Assembly (NCBI GenBank): GCA_964396375.1
Contig: CAYNEY010000015.1
Span: 44,985-108,984, forward strand
Direction of reading: 5' to 3'
DNA length: 64,000 nt
Origin: FEN-1139 sp964396375
GTDB taxonomy: Bacteria > Myxococcota_A > Polyangia > Polyangiales > Polyangiaceae
Below the pieces are notes generated by a model. It was not told where the DNA came from. It worked only from the letters and a program-made list of their open reading frames with translations, and did no database searches. The position numbers were made by a program, and so were the translations under genes. This document shows positions 8,200-17,558 of the stretch, in pieces; the stretch's first letter is position 1; each line of letters begins with the position of its first letter.

Positions 8200-10494
8200 A
8201 TGAAGAACAGTTCCTGGTCCGTGCTGGTGCTTGCCCTCACGCCAACCGCCTTTGGCTGCTCGACGGCCGCGATTACGGATGGGAACGGCGAGACCGGAGG
8301 TACCAGTGCGGCAAACGGGGGTGCTGGCAGTCCAGGTGGTGGAGGAGCAAACAGCACCGCTGGCGCGTCGGCGAGCCTCGGGGGATGGACGGCGGGTCTC
8401 GGAGGCACAAGCTCAGCTGCTGGGGGTTCGACCGCCAGCGTTGGTGGGGGGACGGCAGGCCCAGGCGGAGCATCCAATGGAGTCGGTGGTGCTCCCCTCG
8501 GACTCGGCGGAGCCACGCTGGGTCTGGGCGGAGCGCCACAGGGCCTTGGTGGCGGTAGCGGCATCGGTGGCTCGAACGATCAAACCTGTCCCGTGGGAAC
8601 GACACCTCCAACGGGCAGCTGCACGGCGCCGACGGGCGGGGACGCACCGGTGTGCACTTACGGTGATACCCAATGTACCTGCCGCTCCGAGCAGGTCACG
8701 GCCAGCTGGGTGTGTGACACTTGTCCCGCGAGCGTGGTGACGGGGGATGCGTGCGCGGTAAAGGCCATGGTCTGCGGTGACTGTGTCTGCGACTCCTCGT
8801 GGTTGCCCGGGGGACAGCAGGTGTTCCTTTACACCTGCGGCGCTGCCGGAAGTGGAGGCAGCACTGGGGTAGGGGGGCAGACAGGCATGGGTGGTGCGAG
8901 TTCAACCAGTGCGGGCGGTGCGCTGGGCCTGGGGGGAAACATGGGTGTGGGTGGTGAGATGGGCCTCGGTGGCGAGTCTGGGATTGGCGGCAATACCGGG
9001 ACCGGTGGAAGCACCGTAACTTGCGACGAGGGAGCCATCGAGGATAGTCCGAGCAGCCTTATCGTGGACATCGATGGGGCCGAGCAGCCCGTGCACAAGG
9101 AGATCTTCGGCCTCTTGATGGAGATTCTTGGCAACGACATCAACAACGGCATCTACGTCGGCACCAACTCCAGCATCCCCAACACCAACGGAATCCGTGA
9201 CGACATCATCGAGGGCTTTCGCGAAGCGGGGGTTGGCGCCATCGAGTGGCCTGGGGGCTGTGCGGCGAATGGCTACGACTGGGAGAACGACAGAAATCCT
9301 TCGAATACGATGGGTACCGATCTCTTCATGGAGTTCTGTGAGGCGGTGGGTGCCGAACCCGTGCTGGTTGGGCGACCGCGTCCCGAGTTCGCGGACAGCA
9401 ACCGCTCCTGGGTGGAGTATGTCAACAACAATCCCAGCCATCCCGAGTGGAATCTCAAGTACTTCAAGATCGGAAATGAGGTGTGGGGTTGCGGGGGTGA
9501 TCTGGGGACCGACTATGACACCTACGAGACCTGGTACAACGCTCACCACGAGCTACTCGACACGCCGGTGAACGGCAAGGATCTGTTCTTGATCGGCGCG
9601 ACCGGTGGGATCTGGACCGTGAATCCCAACACCACCAACTGGTTGACAACCATGGTTGAGCCAGGAAGGTTGGGTAACAAGATCGACGGCGTCGAGATCC
9701 ACGACTATGTCTACTTCCCGGACACCTACCCCTGTGTCGGCTTTTCAGACAACCAATACTACGACGTGGTGAACCGAGCGAATCAGGCGCAGATGGCTCC
9801 ACGAGTCCGTGATGTCGACACCATCCTGGATCGGGTCGATCCCGACAACCGCCTAAAAATCATCGAAGATGAGTGGGGTGATTGGTTGATGGAGTGGGAC
9901 GCCTCGGATACCTGGCTGCAGATGGGAACCTTGATGGATGCCCTGTCCGCTGCCCAGACTCTGAACATGTTCATGGCTCACGCCGATCGGGTGCAGATGG
10001 CAGGCCTCGCTCAGGCTGTCAACGTGATTCACGCGCTGTTCCTCACCAACTCTCGGACTGGTGGGACCGACCTGGTGAAGACCCCCACCTTCTACGTGTT
10101 CAAGATGTTCGTGCCACATCACGTTGGCGGGGCGCGCTTCGCTCCGAACCAGCTCTCGAGCGAGAATATCAACGGCAATGGCCAGAATTTCCCGGTATTG
10201 TCCTCGGCGGCTACCGTCAACGATGCTCGGGAGGTGACCATCAGTTTGACCAACGTGGATCTGGTGAACTCACGAGAGATCACGGTAGAGCTCGAGAGTG
10301 CTATCGCCTCCTATGTGGTCAGCCGCGCCGAAATCATTACCGGATCGGCCAAGGATAGTTACAACGACTTTGGCCAAGCGGAGACCGTCAGCATTCAGCC
10401 GCTCGCCGAGTCTGCTTATCAGCACTGTGGTCGTACCCTCAAGGTGACCCTTCCCAGCAAGAGTGTCGTTACCCTGACGCTGAAGCCAGGCTAG
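8200..10494 (+). CDS. GH51-type alpha-L-arabinofuranosidase, lipoprotein with Gly-rich linkers
   Basis: A 764-residue exported enzyme likely to release arabinose from arabinan or arabinoxylan. The start is ATG 8200, after GGAGAGG, giving a lipoprotein signal (VLALTPTAFGC). Gly-rich linkers (about 22-125 and 215-275) surround a small Cys-rich domain (about 130-210). The catalytic part (about 285-764) shows GH51 signatures: YFKIGNEVWG with the acid/base Glu427, IIEDEWGDW with the nucleophile Glu558, and a C-terminal beta domain. It converges with a pectate lyase gene and the two share the CTAG at their stops. The two enzymes may act on the same pectin material, but that is inference. Confidence 0.85.
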   Translation: MKNSSWSVLVLALTPTAFGCSTAAITDGNGETGGTSAANGGAGSPGGGGANSTAGASASLGGWTAGLGGTSSAAGGSTASVGGGTAGPGGASNGVGGAPLGLGGATLGLGGAPQGLGGGSGIGGSNDQTCPVGTTPPTGSCTAPTGGDAPVCTYGDTQCTCRSEQVTASWVCDTCPASVVTGDACAVKAMVCGDCVCDSSWLPGGQQVFLYTCGAAGSGGSTGVGGQTGMGGASSTSAGGALGLGGNMGVGGEMGLGGESGIGGNTGTGGSTVTCDEGAIEDSPSSLIVDIDGAEQPVHKEIFGLLMEILGNDINNGIYVGTNSSIPNTNGIRDDIIEGFREAGVGAIEWPGGCAANGYDWENDRNPSNTMGTDLFMEFCEAVGAEPVLVGRPRPEFADSNRSWVEYVNNNPSHPEWNLKYFKIGNEVWGCGGDLGTDYDTYETWYNAHHELLDTPVNGKDLFLIGATGGIWTVNPNTTNWLTTMVEPGRLGNKIDGVEIHDYVYFPDTYPCVGFSDNQYYDVVNRANQAQMAPRVRDVDTILDRVDPDNRLKIIEDEWGDWLMEWDASDTWLQMGTLMDALSAAQTLNMFMAHADRVQMAGLAQAVNVIHALFLTNSRTGGTDLVKTPTFYVFKMFVPHHVGGARFAPNQLSSENINGNGQNFPVLSSAATVNDAREVTISLTNVDLVNSREITVELESAIASYVVSRAEIITGSAKDSYNDFGQAETVSIQPLAESAYQHCGRTLKVTLPSKSVVTLTLKPG

Positions 10495-11912
10495 AGCCGG
10501 CCCACACCGGCACCTGCTGGGACCACCTCCTTCACGTCCAGGGTGGCTTCGGTGAGGACGTTCGCGTACTCGTAAGGGATATCCGCGATGCAATTCGACG
10601 GGTAGGCACGGGAGGTGCGCTCGACCTCGACGTTGTCGAGCCGTTCGGTGCTGCCCGGTGCTTCCGATGGGGTGTAGATCGAGTAGTGCAGCGACTCGTA
10701 GTAGTTCTTCTCGACTCGCAGGCAGGTGCCGGCGCGGATCTCGGTTGCGTCGGTGGCCCCCACCACGTAGTTGTTGAAGAAGTGACCGACTGAGCCGCGG
10801 TACATGGGAATGCGCAGCCGTACATTCTCATAGTGGTTGTGGTGGAATGTGACCTTGCGGTCATCGAACAGATCCGTATCCGACGCTCCGACCAGCCCTC
10901 CCTTGTGATGGTCGTGGAGGTAGCACCAAGAAATGGTGATGAAGCCGGTCTGTCCCTTGATGTCGATCAAACCATCGTATTTGTCGATGTCGGTCTGTAC
11001 GCTCGGATCTTCCGAATAGAGTTCGCAGTGATCGATCCAGACGTTTTTGCTGGTCCCCGAGATCGAGATCACGTCTCCGCCGTTGACACCGGAGGGGTTG
11101 CTGGTTCCGACCAGCGTTAGGCGCAGATTGCGCACGATGATGTCGGACGCATCGCTGATGTCGAGCCCGATGCCGGAGAGAAAAGCTCCGCTCCCCACGC
11201 CGATCAGGGATTTCTGTGACTCCAGGCGGATCTGACCGCCACCCGAGCCATTCGTGATCTCGCCGTCGATCAGGATCACGTACGGCTCGCTACTCTCGGC
11301 GTAACTCTTCAGATCGGCATAGTTTGACACCGTGACGGTTCTTCCCTCCTCTCCACCGATGGTGCCGCCGTTCTGTGAGGCAAATCCGATCGGGCCATCG
11401 AAAGTGGTGGTACTTCCCCCAGCGCCAGTGCCGCCTTCTTGGGCGCCGCCCTGACCTGTGCCACCCTGTGGGGCGCCGCCTTCTTGGGCACCGCCCTGAC
11501 CTGTGCCACCCTGACCTGTGCCACCCTGTGGGGAGCCGCCTTCTTGGGCACCGCCCTGACCGGAGCCACCCTGACCTGTGCCACCCTGTGGGGCGCCGCC
11601 TTCTTGGGCACCGCCCTGACCGGAGCCACCCTGACCTGTGCCACCCTGTGGGGCGCCGCCTTCTTGGGCACCGCCGAGACCGGAGCCACCCTGCGAGGCA
11701 CCACCGAGACCGGAGCCACCCTGCGAGGCACCACCGAGACCGGAGCCACCCTGGGATGAGCCTCCCGCGGCGGAGGCCACCGCGCCGCCTTCAGCGCCGC
11801 CCAGCGAGCTGCCTCCCGTCTGGCCGGTGGCATGATCTGCGGGCTGACCATTGCTGGAGCAGGCGGAGTTCAGGAAAAACAAGGCGATGAGGGGGAGGGG
11901 CAGGCGCTTCAC
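10491..11912 (-). CDS. PL1-family pectate lyase, lipoprotein with Gly-rich linker
   Basis: A 473-residue exported enzyme that should cleave polygalacturonate by beta-elimination. The start is GTG 11912 (MKRLPLPLIALFFLNSAC, a lipoprotein signal), preceded by GAGGAGA. Residues 20-165 are a Gly-rich linker of 20-residue and 10-residue repeats. The catalytic beta-helix (about 170-473) has the PL1 landmarks VWIDHCELYS and KVTFHHNHYENVRLRIPMYR, which holds the arginines used for catalysis and substrate binding. It converges with the GH51 gene and overlaps it by four bases. Confidence 0.88.
   Translation of the reverse strand: MKRLPLPLIALFFLNSACSSNGQPADHATGQTGGSSLGGAEGGAVASAAGGSSQGGSGLGGASQGGSGLGGASQGGSGLGGAQEGGAPQGGTGQGGSGQGGAQEGGAPQGGTGQGGSGQGGAQEGGSPQGGTGQGGTGQGGAQEGGAPQGGTGQGGAQEGGTGAGGSTTTFDGPIGFASQNGGTIGGEEGRTVTVSNYADLKSYAESSEPYVILIDGEITNGSGGGQIRLESQKSLIGVGSGAFLSGIGLDISDASDIIVRNLRLTLVGTSNPSGVNGGDVISISGTSKNVWIDHCELYSEDPSVQTDIDKYDGLIDIKGQTGFITISWCYLHDHHKGGLVGASDTDLFDDRKVTFHHNHYENVRLRIPMYRGSVGHFFNNYVVGATDATEIRAGTCLRVEKNYYESLHYSIYTPSEAPGSTERLDNVEVERTSRAYPSNCIADIPYEYANVLTEATLDVKEVVPAGAGVGRL
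11440..11760 (-). repeat. Gly-rich coding repeats in the pectate lyase linker
   Basis: Read on the coding strand, three copies of a 10-residue unit (GGSGLGGASQ) are followed by about four copies of a 20-residue, 60-bp unit (EGGAPQGGTGQGGSGQGGAQ with small changes). The units are in frame and probably spread by unequal recombination. They form the spacer between lipid anchor and enzyme. Confidence 0.85.
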
Positions 11913-11984
11913 GGTGGGATTCTCCTCGGGTCTCGAGGGAAGGTCGCCCCCGTGACCGATGATGGTTCACAAATGATGAATGCC

Positions 11985-13469
11985 TCAACGAAGCAATTTC
12001 GTTCCGAGACCGAGCAGCCTCCCAAGCCCGCGGGCTCTCCCCCAGGCGAACTGAAGCTGCGGCGGGATGGAGAAGGCAGGCGTCGCGATCACCTTCGGAC
12101 GGGTGAAGAAAAGCAGCCCGTCTCGACCGTGGGTCACCCCGGTTCCCGATGGCCAACGCGGTGCGAGCGGTAGCTCAGGACTCACATAGGTGGAAAAAAC
12201 GTCGTCGAAGACCACGTGTGCGGCATCGAGGTCGTGCGCGAGGGAGGCCGCTTGGTTCGGCTCGGCACCGAACACGTAGGCGATTAGGCCGTGTTCTCCG
12301 AGATGGGCGCGACTGAGCGCCTCGGCAAGGGTGTCAAACGGGCGCGTCACGATCGTCGGCGCGAAGGTTTCTTCGAGGAAGAGTTCGCAGTCGTCTGGGC
12401 ACCGGGCGATCAGCGCGGGGCTAAGGTAGTTGCCAGGTTGTGGAAGGCGCCGTCCTCCGAAGCGGAGCTCAGCTCCCCGAGCACAGGCATGGGCCAGGTG
12501 CTGCTCGGCCCGCTCCAGGGTTTGGTGGGTACAGAGAGCTCCAAGATCGACCGCAGCGGTGGTTGGATCTCCCTGACGAAGTGGCTCCATGAGTTCGGTG
12601 AGTCGACGGAGCAGAGGACGCTCGAGACTGTGGTGGACGAGCACACGGCCGATGCCAACGCAGCATTGTCCGCTGTTGACGAGGGACCCTGTCACGATGG
12701 CTCGTGCGGCCCGCTCCAGATCTGCCCCTTCGAGCACGAGACAGGGGCAGTTTCCGCCAAGTTCGAGGGACATGGGGCGGGGACGCCTGGCCCATGCAGT
12801 GGCGAGGGCGAGACCATTGGCGCGCGTTCCGGTGAAGAGCACCACGTCCACATCCTGAGCGACCAGGGCTGCACCTCGCGAACCGTCACCGAGAACCACC
12901 GACAGGACCTCCTTCGGGATCCCCACTTCATGGGCGAGCTCAACCGCGCGGCTGAGCGCGAGGGGACAGTGCTCACTCGGCTTGATGAGCACGGTGCTGC
13001 CCGCCGCGAGGGCGGCCATTGCGTCCCCGAGCGGGATGAGCAGCGGGAAGTTGGAGGGACCGAGGATCGCCGTGACTTCGTAGGGTTGGTGCTCGATGCG
13101 ATGCTTGCGATGCTTGAGGAACCGGCTCGGCTCCTCGGTGGTGCGGAGGCACAGAGGGGCCGTGTGGCAGAGGAAGTGCAGGCGCTCCTGCAGGGGCGCG
13201 AACTCGTGGAGCCAGGCCTCGTGCTCGGGTTTGCCGTTTTCGCGAACCAACAACCGCACCAGCTCATCGCGCTCGCGAACCAGACGTTCGGCGAAGGTCT
13301 CGAGTAGCCTGGTGCGCTCCACGCAGGGACGCCGCGACCAGTCTCGGCTCGCTCGCCTCGCGGCGCTGACCTGTGCTGCCAGCTGCTGGTCCGAGGTGAC
13401 GCTGACCTCGGTGATCGGTCGGAGGCTCCCTGGCTCGACGATCGCGAGGCGGGAGTCGGGCGGGCTCAT
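11985..13469 (-). CDS. NAD(P)-dependent aldehyde dehydrogenase
   Basis: A 494-residue aldehyde dehydrogenase superfamily member, close to normal family length. The cofactor region has ILGPSNFPLLIPLGDAMAAL and VLIKPSE (Lys163, Glu166). The general base lies in LELGGN (Glu236), and the catalytic cysteine lies in SGQCC (Cys270 is the usual position). A late motif, FLEETFAPTIVTRPF, is also typical. The substrate cannot be told from sequence. Its ATG at 13469 overlaps the stop of the upstream lipoprotein gene (13466), so the two are coupled although their functions seem unrelated. Confidence 0.85.
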   Translation of the reverse strand: MSPPDSRLAIVEPGSLRPITEVSVTSDQQLAAQVSAARRASRDWSRRPCVERTRLLETFAERLVRERDELVRLLVRENGKPEHEAWLHEFAPLQERLHFLCHTAPLCLRTTEEPSRFLKHRKHRIEHQPYEVTAILGPSNFPLLIPLGDAMAALAAGSTVLIKPSEHCPLALSRAVELAHEVGIPKEVLSVVLGDGSRGAALVAQDVDVVLFTGTRANGLALATAWARRPRPMSLELGGNCPCLVLEGADLERAARAIVTGSLVNSGQCCVGIGRVLVHHSLERPLLRRLTELMEPLRQGDPTTAAVDLGALCTHQTLERAEQHLAHACARGAELRFGGRRLPQPGNYLSPALIARCPDDCELFLEETFAPTIVTRPFDTLAEALSRAHLGEHGLIAYVFGAEPNQAASLAHDLDAAHVVFDDVFSTYVSPELPLAPRWPSGTGVTHGRDGLLFFTRPKVIATPAFSIPPQLQFAWGRARGLGRLLGLGTKLLR

Positions 13470-15145
13470 GGAGCGCTGAGCAGACCCGACACGGATACAC
13501 TGGTGATCGGCGTCGTCAGCTGTCCTACCCAGCTTCCGGTCATCGCTTCGGGGCGAGCTTCAGGGGAGATCGACAGTTCTCCGGCGGCACTCACCGTAAG
13601 CGTGGCCCGGGGCGCCCCCCCCGCTGCGGACACTCCGCGGTTCCACATCACTTCGAGGGCCTGCTGGCAGAGCGTCGCAAGACACGCCACGCCACAGGTT
13701 GCACTCACGTTACCCGTGTTCGCACCAGCTTCGGTGAGCACCCCGCCGACCGCCGCGCAATCCAAAGACAGATCGAGGGCGCGCGGAACCGTGGTGGCCT
13801 CTGGCACGTCCACGAAGGCTACCGACTCGCCCAGGCAAGCCAGGATCTGACCCGCATCGAAATTGAGGGTGCTCGACCAAACCAACCGGTCACCGGTTTC
13901 TGTGGCAAGAGAAAGGGCGGCCTGTTCGTTCATTCCGCATCGGGAAGGGAGCTGTCCCGCAACTGCGCCGACGGAGAGGGAGGGTACACCCTCAGTGGGC
14001 GAGAGTGACAGCATCATGTCGATCGCGCTGGCGCCCGTGAGCGCTGACACTCCCTCCTCGATCCACAAGCGGAGCCATGAACGCAAGGGCTGCTCACCTT
14101 CGGTCGCGAAGCGCTCCGAGAGCCGACTGTCCCAGAGTTGTTGGGAGCGGAGCTGTGAGAGTTCTTGGCGCTGCACTGGCGAGGTGCTTGCCAACATCGT
14201 ATCCAAAAGGGCGCTCATGTCACGCGCGCCGCCGTCGGCAAAAGCCTCCAGCAGGGTGGGGAGAGAGTCTCCCACGCCGTCTTCGAAGCCCAGGCTCCCA
14301 TCGCCATCCAACGAGACCGGCAAGAGTACGTCAGTGAGGAGAAGCGGGAGATCGAGCAAGGGGACCGTGACATCCCTCTGCTGATCGGGAGTGAGGGGGG
14401 CCAGGTCGACGCACCCCGAGACCAACGCGTCACCACGGACCATGAGCGCTAGTGGGAGCGAGATCGGGACTTGTTCGACCAGAACGGGCAGAGTGCTTGC
14501 ATTCACCGCCAAAGTGGCGGCATTCAGCCCCTGATTTGCCTGCAGTTCAGCGCAACTTGTGCCTGGAGTAACACCGATGGTCCAGGCCTCGATGTCCCGC
14601 GTCCCGGTGTAGGAGCCCGCCACCCGAAGCTTGGCGGTGGGTACTTCTTCAACCTTCACCGAAAGGGTGGTGAGGAGCTTGTCGTTCAGGCTGGCGCGGA
14701 CTTGGAAGCTGGCAGCGGTGCTCGAAGCCGTGACGGAGAAGTGTGCGTGACCGTCGGCGTCGGTCTCGACGGTGCTGGCCTCGAGGGAAGCGTCCAGGGC
14801 CGGACCGACCAAATCGAGTTTGACCGAGTATCGGCGGGGGGGGCTTATCGAAAGTGAGAGCTCGACGACCTCTGAGGCGAGCAGCTCGAGGGGCCCTGAC
14901 TCTCCGAAGCTGAGCACCGTATCTGGATCGAAGAGGGTCTCCGAACTTGTTTGATCGCTCTCGACGCCGCCAGTTCCGCCATCGCTCCCAGCTGCGCCGC
15001 CGTTTTCGGTGTCGGAGGGAAGCACCAGCGCTGAGTCCTCGGTACGGTCGGACTTTTCTGGGGCCGAGCCGCAACCTGAGGCGATTTGGCCAAGTGATAG
15101 AGCGAGGGCGCCGATGAGGATCGGCCGAGGGAGAGCGAAGGACAT
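13466..15145 (-). CDS. Large hypothetical lipoprotein
   Basis: A 559-residue protein from ATG 15145. It starts with a signal ending in LGQIASGC. An acidic Gly/Ser linker follows, then a beta-rich segment (about 60-160) resembling an Ig-like domain, and a long helical part (about 200-420). The rest is beta-rich with a few cysteines. The open frame continues to 15538, but the extra N-terminus has no coding character and would overlap the pilR-type gene. No family was recognised. It is transcribed with the aldehyde dehydrogenase and divergently from the pilR-type gene 128 bases away. Confidence 0.75.
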   Translation of the reverse strand: MSFALPRPILIGALALSLGQIASGCGSAPEKSDRTEDSALVLPSDTENGGAAGSDGGTGGVESDQTSSETLFDPDTVLSFGESGPLELLASEVVELSLSISPPRRYSVKLDLVGPALDASLEASTVETDADGHAHFSVTASSTAASFQVRASLNDKLLTTLSVKVEEVPTAKLRVAGSYTGTRDIEAWTIGVTPGTSCAELQANQGLNAATLAVNASTLPVLVEQVPISLPLALMVRGDALVSGCVDLAPLTPDQQRDVTVPLLDLPLLLTDVLLPVSLDGDGSLGFEDGVGDSLPTLLEAFADGGARDMSALLDTMLASTSPVQRQELSQLRSQQLWDSRLSERFATEGEQPLRSWLRLWIEEGVSALTGASAIDMMLSLSPTEGVPSLSVGAVAGQLPSRCGMNEQAALSLATETGDRLVWSSTLNFDAGQILACLGESVAFVDVPEATTVPRALDLSLDCAAVGGVLTEAGANTGNVSATCGVACLATLCQQALEVMWNRGVSAAGGAPRATLTVSAAGELSISPEARPEAMTGSWVGQLTTPITSVSVSGLLSAP

Positions 15146-15272
15146 AAGAATAAGGTGCTGAGCCGGACGGCCCCGCAACACTACAAGCCTAACCCTTTCC
15201 CGAGACCGGTCAAATGACCGTTCGTCGAAACCGTAGGGCGCTCCCCGAACCAGTGTTATCCTCTCGAAAATC

Positions 15273-16739
15273 GTGGGTTCTTTGGTTCCTCCCTCACTGC
15301 AACTCCTGGTAGTCGACGATGAGCCCGGGATCCGCCAGATGCTCGAGATCCTGTTTCGGCGGGAGGGGTACGCGGTGGTGGTTGCCCCCGGCTGTCGGCA
15401 GGCCTTGGAAGCCATCGCCCAGAGCCCCCGCCCGTTTCCGGTGATTCTGACCGATCTCAAGATGCCGGATGGGTCGGGGCTGGATGTGCTCGCTGCGGCC
15501 AAGGGGAGGAATCTTGCCACCGAGGTCATTGTGATCACGGCCTACTCCACCGTGGAGACGGCCATCGAGGCGGTGCGCGCCGGTGCCTACGACTACGTGG
15601 CCAAGCCCTTCGATCCGGCAGACATCGTGGCGCGCGTCGGCAAGGCCCTCGAAAAGCATGCCCTCTTGAGCGAAAACGCCCGATTGCGTGCCCAGGTGCA
15701 CAGTCACAAGGGAGGCACAGAGCTGGGGCGGAGCCTGGCCATGCGGAGCGTGATGGAACTCGTGCGCCGCGCCGCTCCGACCCGCTCGACCGTTCTTATC
15801 ACCGGGGAGAGCGGCACGGGCAAAGAGCGTGTGGCGCGGGCCATCCACGAGCACTCCGACCGGGCAGAGCAGCCATTTTTGGTGGTCAACTGCGGAGCTT
15901 TGCCCGAGGCTCTGATGGAAAGTGAACTCTTCGGTCATGAGCGAGGAGCCTTCACCGGGGCTATCGCTCGTCGCGCCGGGATTTTTCGGGACGCAGAGCG
16001 GGGAACGGTGTTGCTCGACGAGGTAGGTGAGCTGGCCCTGCCCCTGCAGGTCAAGCTGCTGCGGGTGATTCAGGAGCGGGCGGTGCGTCCGGTCGGTGCC
16101 ACCCAAGAGATCCCCATCGATGTGCGCGTCTTGGCCGCAACCAACCGGGATGTCGAGGCCGACGTGGCAGAGGGGCGGTTTCGTCAGGATCTCTACTACC
16201 GCTTGAACGTGATCCGCGTGCTCATCCCCCGTCTGCGCGACAGGATCGAGGATCTTCCTTGGCTCGCCGAGCAATTCATCACAAGATTCTCGGCCGAGAT
16301 GGGAAAGGAGGTGGCGGGAATCACGCCGGATGCGCTCCGTGCCCTGGAACGCTACCCGTTTCCCGGCAATGTCCGCGAACTCGAGAACATCATCGAGCGG
16401 GCGGTGGCGCTGGCCGGTGGCAGGACGATCGGTCTCGGTGATCTCCCCACCACCGTGAGCGGTCTGGCCGGCGCGCCCACCCATGAGCTCGCCGAGCTGC
16501 CGCAGGAAGGCTGCGATCTCGAGGCGGTGCTGGGGGAGCTGGAGCGCCGGCTGCTGCTCGCAGCCCTGGAGCGAAGCGGTGGGGTGCGCACTCACGCGGC
16601 AGGCTTGCTCGGCATCACCTTCCGCGCCATGCGTTATCGCTTGAAGAAGCACGGTCTCGACGCGCTGTCGGACGGCGAGGACGACGACGGGGACGTGGAC
16701 TCCTCGCGCTCCGGCGCGCCGCCGGTGGGCGCGGTATAG
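15273..16739 (+). CDS. Sigma-54-dependent response regulator, PilR-like
   Basis: A 488-residue NtrC-family activator. The receiver domain (10-125) has the phosphorylation site Asp61 in TDLKMPD and Lys111 in AKPF. The AAA+ domain has Walker A GESGTGKE (178-185) and the sigma-54 contact loop GAFTGA (225-230), followed by the LLDEVGEL region. The C-terminal helix-turn-helix (about 425-465) ends with FRAMRYRLKKHGL. The start is GTG 15273. A pilin gene begins seven bases after its stop, so the role of activating pilA transcription is likely. No partner kinase (PilS) lies in the window. The short acidic tail is not typical. Confidence 0.85.
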   Translation: MGSLVPPSLQLLVVDDEPGIRQMLEILFRREGYAVVVAPGCRQALEAIAQSPRPFPVILTDLKMPDGSGLDVLAAAKGRNLATEVIVITAYSTVETAIEAVRAGAYDYVAKPFDPADIVARVGKALEKHALLSENARLRAQVHSHKGGTELGRSLAMRSVMELVRRAAPTRSTVLITGESGTGKERVARAIHEHSDRAEQPFLVVNCGALPEALMESELFGHERGAFTGAIARRAGIFRDAERGTVLLDEVGELALPLQVKLLRVIQERAVRPVGATQEIPIDVRVLAATNRDVEADVAEGRFRQDLYYRLNVIRVLIPRLRDRIEDLPWLAEQFITRFSAEMGKEVAGITPDALRALERYPFPGNVRELENIIERAVALAGGRTIGLGDLPTTVSGLAGAPTHELAELPQEGCDLEAVLGELERRLLLAALERSGGVRTHAAGLLGITFRAMRYRLKKHGLDALSDGEDDDGDVDSSRSGAPPVGAV

Positions 16740-16746
16740 TGTTTGT

Positions 16747-17304
16747 ATGTTCTCCCGCCCCCGTCAGTTCCAACGAGGCTTCTCCCTGGTCGAGCTGATG
16801 ACGGCCGTTGTGATCATGGGGGTGCTCGCCACGGTGGGCGTAATGGCCGTGCGCAGCCATCTGGATGCCTCCCGGCGCACCGAAGCCATGGCCATGATTC
16901 AGAGCATTCGCAGCGCCCAGAATCGGTACTACTCGGAGAACCGGCAATACCTGGATGTGTCAGGGACGCTGACCAACTACTATCCTGCCACCTCCGATGG
17001 CCAGAAACGCTCGTTCTACAAGACGCGGGCTCCGGCTGCGGCGGCCAACACGACCGATGCCAAGTGGCGCCTGCTTCAACCGGTGGTCGCTGGTCCCGTG
17101 GTGTTTGGTTATGCGGTGACTGCGGGTGCGGCGAACACCACGCCGACCACGCCCAGCATCGCCAGCAACCCCAATTTTACGACCAGTATCCGCCCCTGGT
17201 ATGTGATTCAGGCCCAGTCGAACCTCGACCAGGACAGCGTGAACGGCTACGTGGTGGCCACCAGCATGAGCTCGGAGCTCTTCTTCGAGAACGAGGGCGA
17301 GTAG
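16747..17304 (+). CDS. Type IV prepilin-like protein (first of the array)
   Basis: A 185-residue prepilin. A short basic leader ends in QRG, followed by FSLVELMTAVVIMGVLATV, the prepilin peptidase site with Glu5 and the hydrophobic assembly helix. The C-terminal part is beta-rich with the segment SNLDQDSVNGYVVATSM and ends ENEGE. It starts seven bases after the pilR-type gene. Homology to the next two genes is clear from the helix and the shared end. It may be a minor pilin or a variant major subunit. Confidence 0.85.
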   Translation: MFSRPRQFQRGFSLVELMTAVVIMGVLATVGVMAVRSHLDASRRTEAMAMIQSIRSAQNRYYSENRQYLDVSGTLTNYYPATSDGQKRSFYKTRAPAAAANTTDAKWRLLQPVVAGPVVFGYAVTAGAANTTPTTPSIASNPNFTTSIRPWYVIQAQSNLDQDSVNGYVVATSMSSELFFENEGE

Positions 17305-17427
17305 CGGTTTTTGGATTGGTGTGAGGCAAGGGGACGTGGCGTGTGCGAGTCTGCGCCTTCTGCACACCTGAGATGAGCATGTGTGCCGAGGTCGGGGGTG
17401 ACCAAGAGGGTCCATGAGCGGCTGAGG

Positions 17428-17448
17428 GGGTGACGCTCCACGTCACCC
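17428..17448. promoter_or_regulatory. Perfect 8-bp inverted repeat upstream of the second pilin gene
   Basis: GGGTGACG, a five-base spacer CTCCA, then CGTCACCC. It lies about 60-110 bases before the two possible starts of the second pilin gene, in a 254-base gap. No T-run follows, so it is more likely an operator or an RNA hairpin than a terminator. No clear sigma-54 pair was found beside it. Confidence 0.45.
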
Positions 17449-17558
17449 GTGAGGCTGATTCTCTCCAGCTCGAGTAAAATTCACAGTTTGGAGGGGCTCT
17501 TCCTGTCGAGATGAGGGTATTCGCGGATTTGGCATTGTCCTTGCTCAAGGCTGCCTCG

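Noticed and set aside
11440..11760. Regularly spaced repeats resembling a CRISPR array
   Set aside because: The units are in-frame coding Gly-rich repeats of the pectate lyase linker, directly joined, with no unique spacers.
13466..15538. Extending the large lipoprotein gene to the full 690-residue open frame
   Set aside because: The extension would overlap the PilR-like gene and lacks a signal peptide. ATG 15145 gives a proper lipoprotein start.
15294..16652. A 452-residue minus-strand frame opposite the PilR-like gene
   Set aside because: A high-GC shadow of a gene whose plus-strand reading has complete NtrC-family motifs.
17305..17510. A sigma-54 promoter (GG-N10-GC) for the second pilin
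   Set aside because: Candidate pairs such as the TGGC near 17336 do not have the right spacing to a GC at -12.
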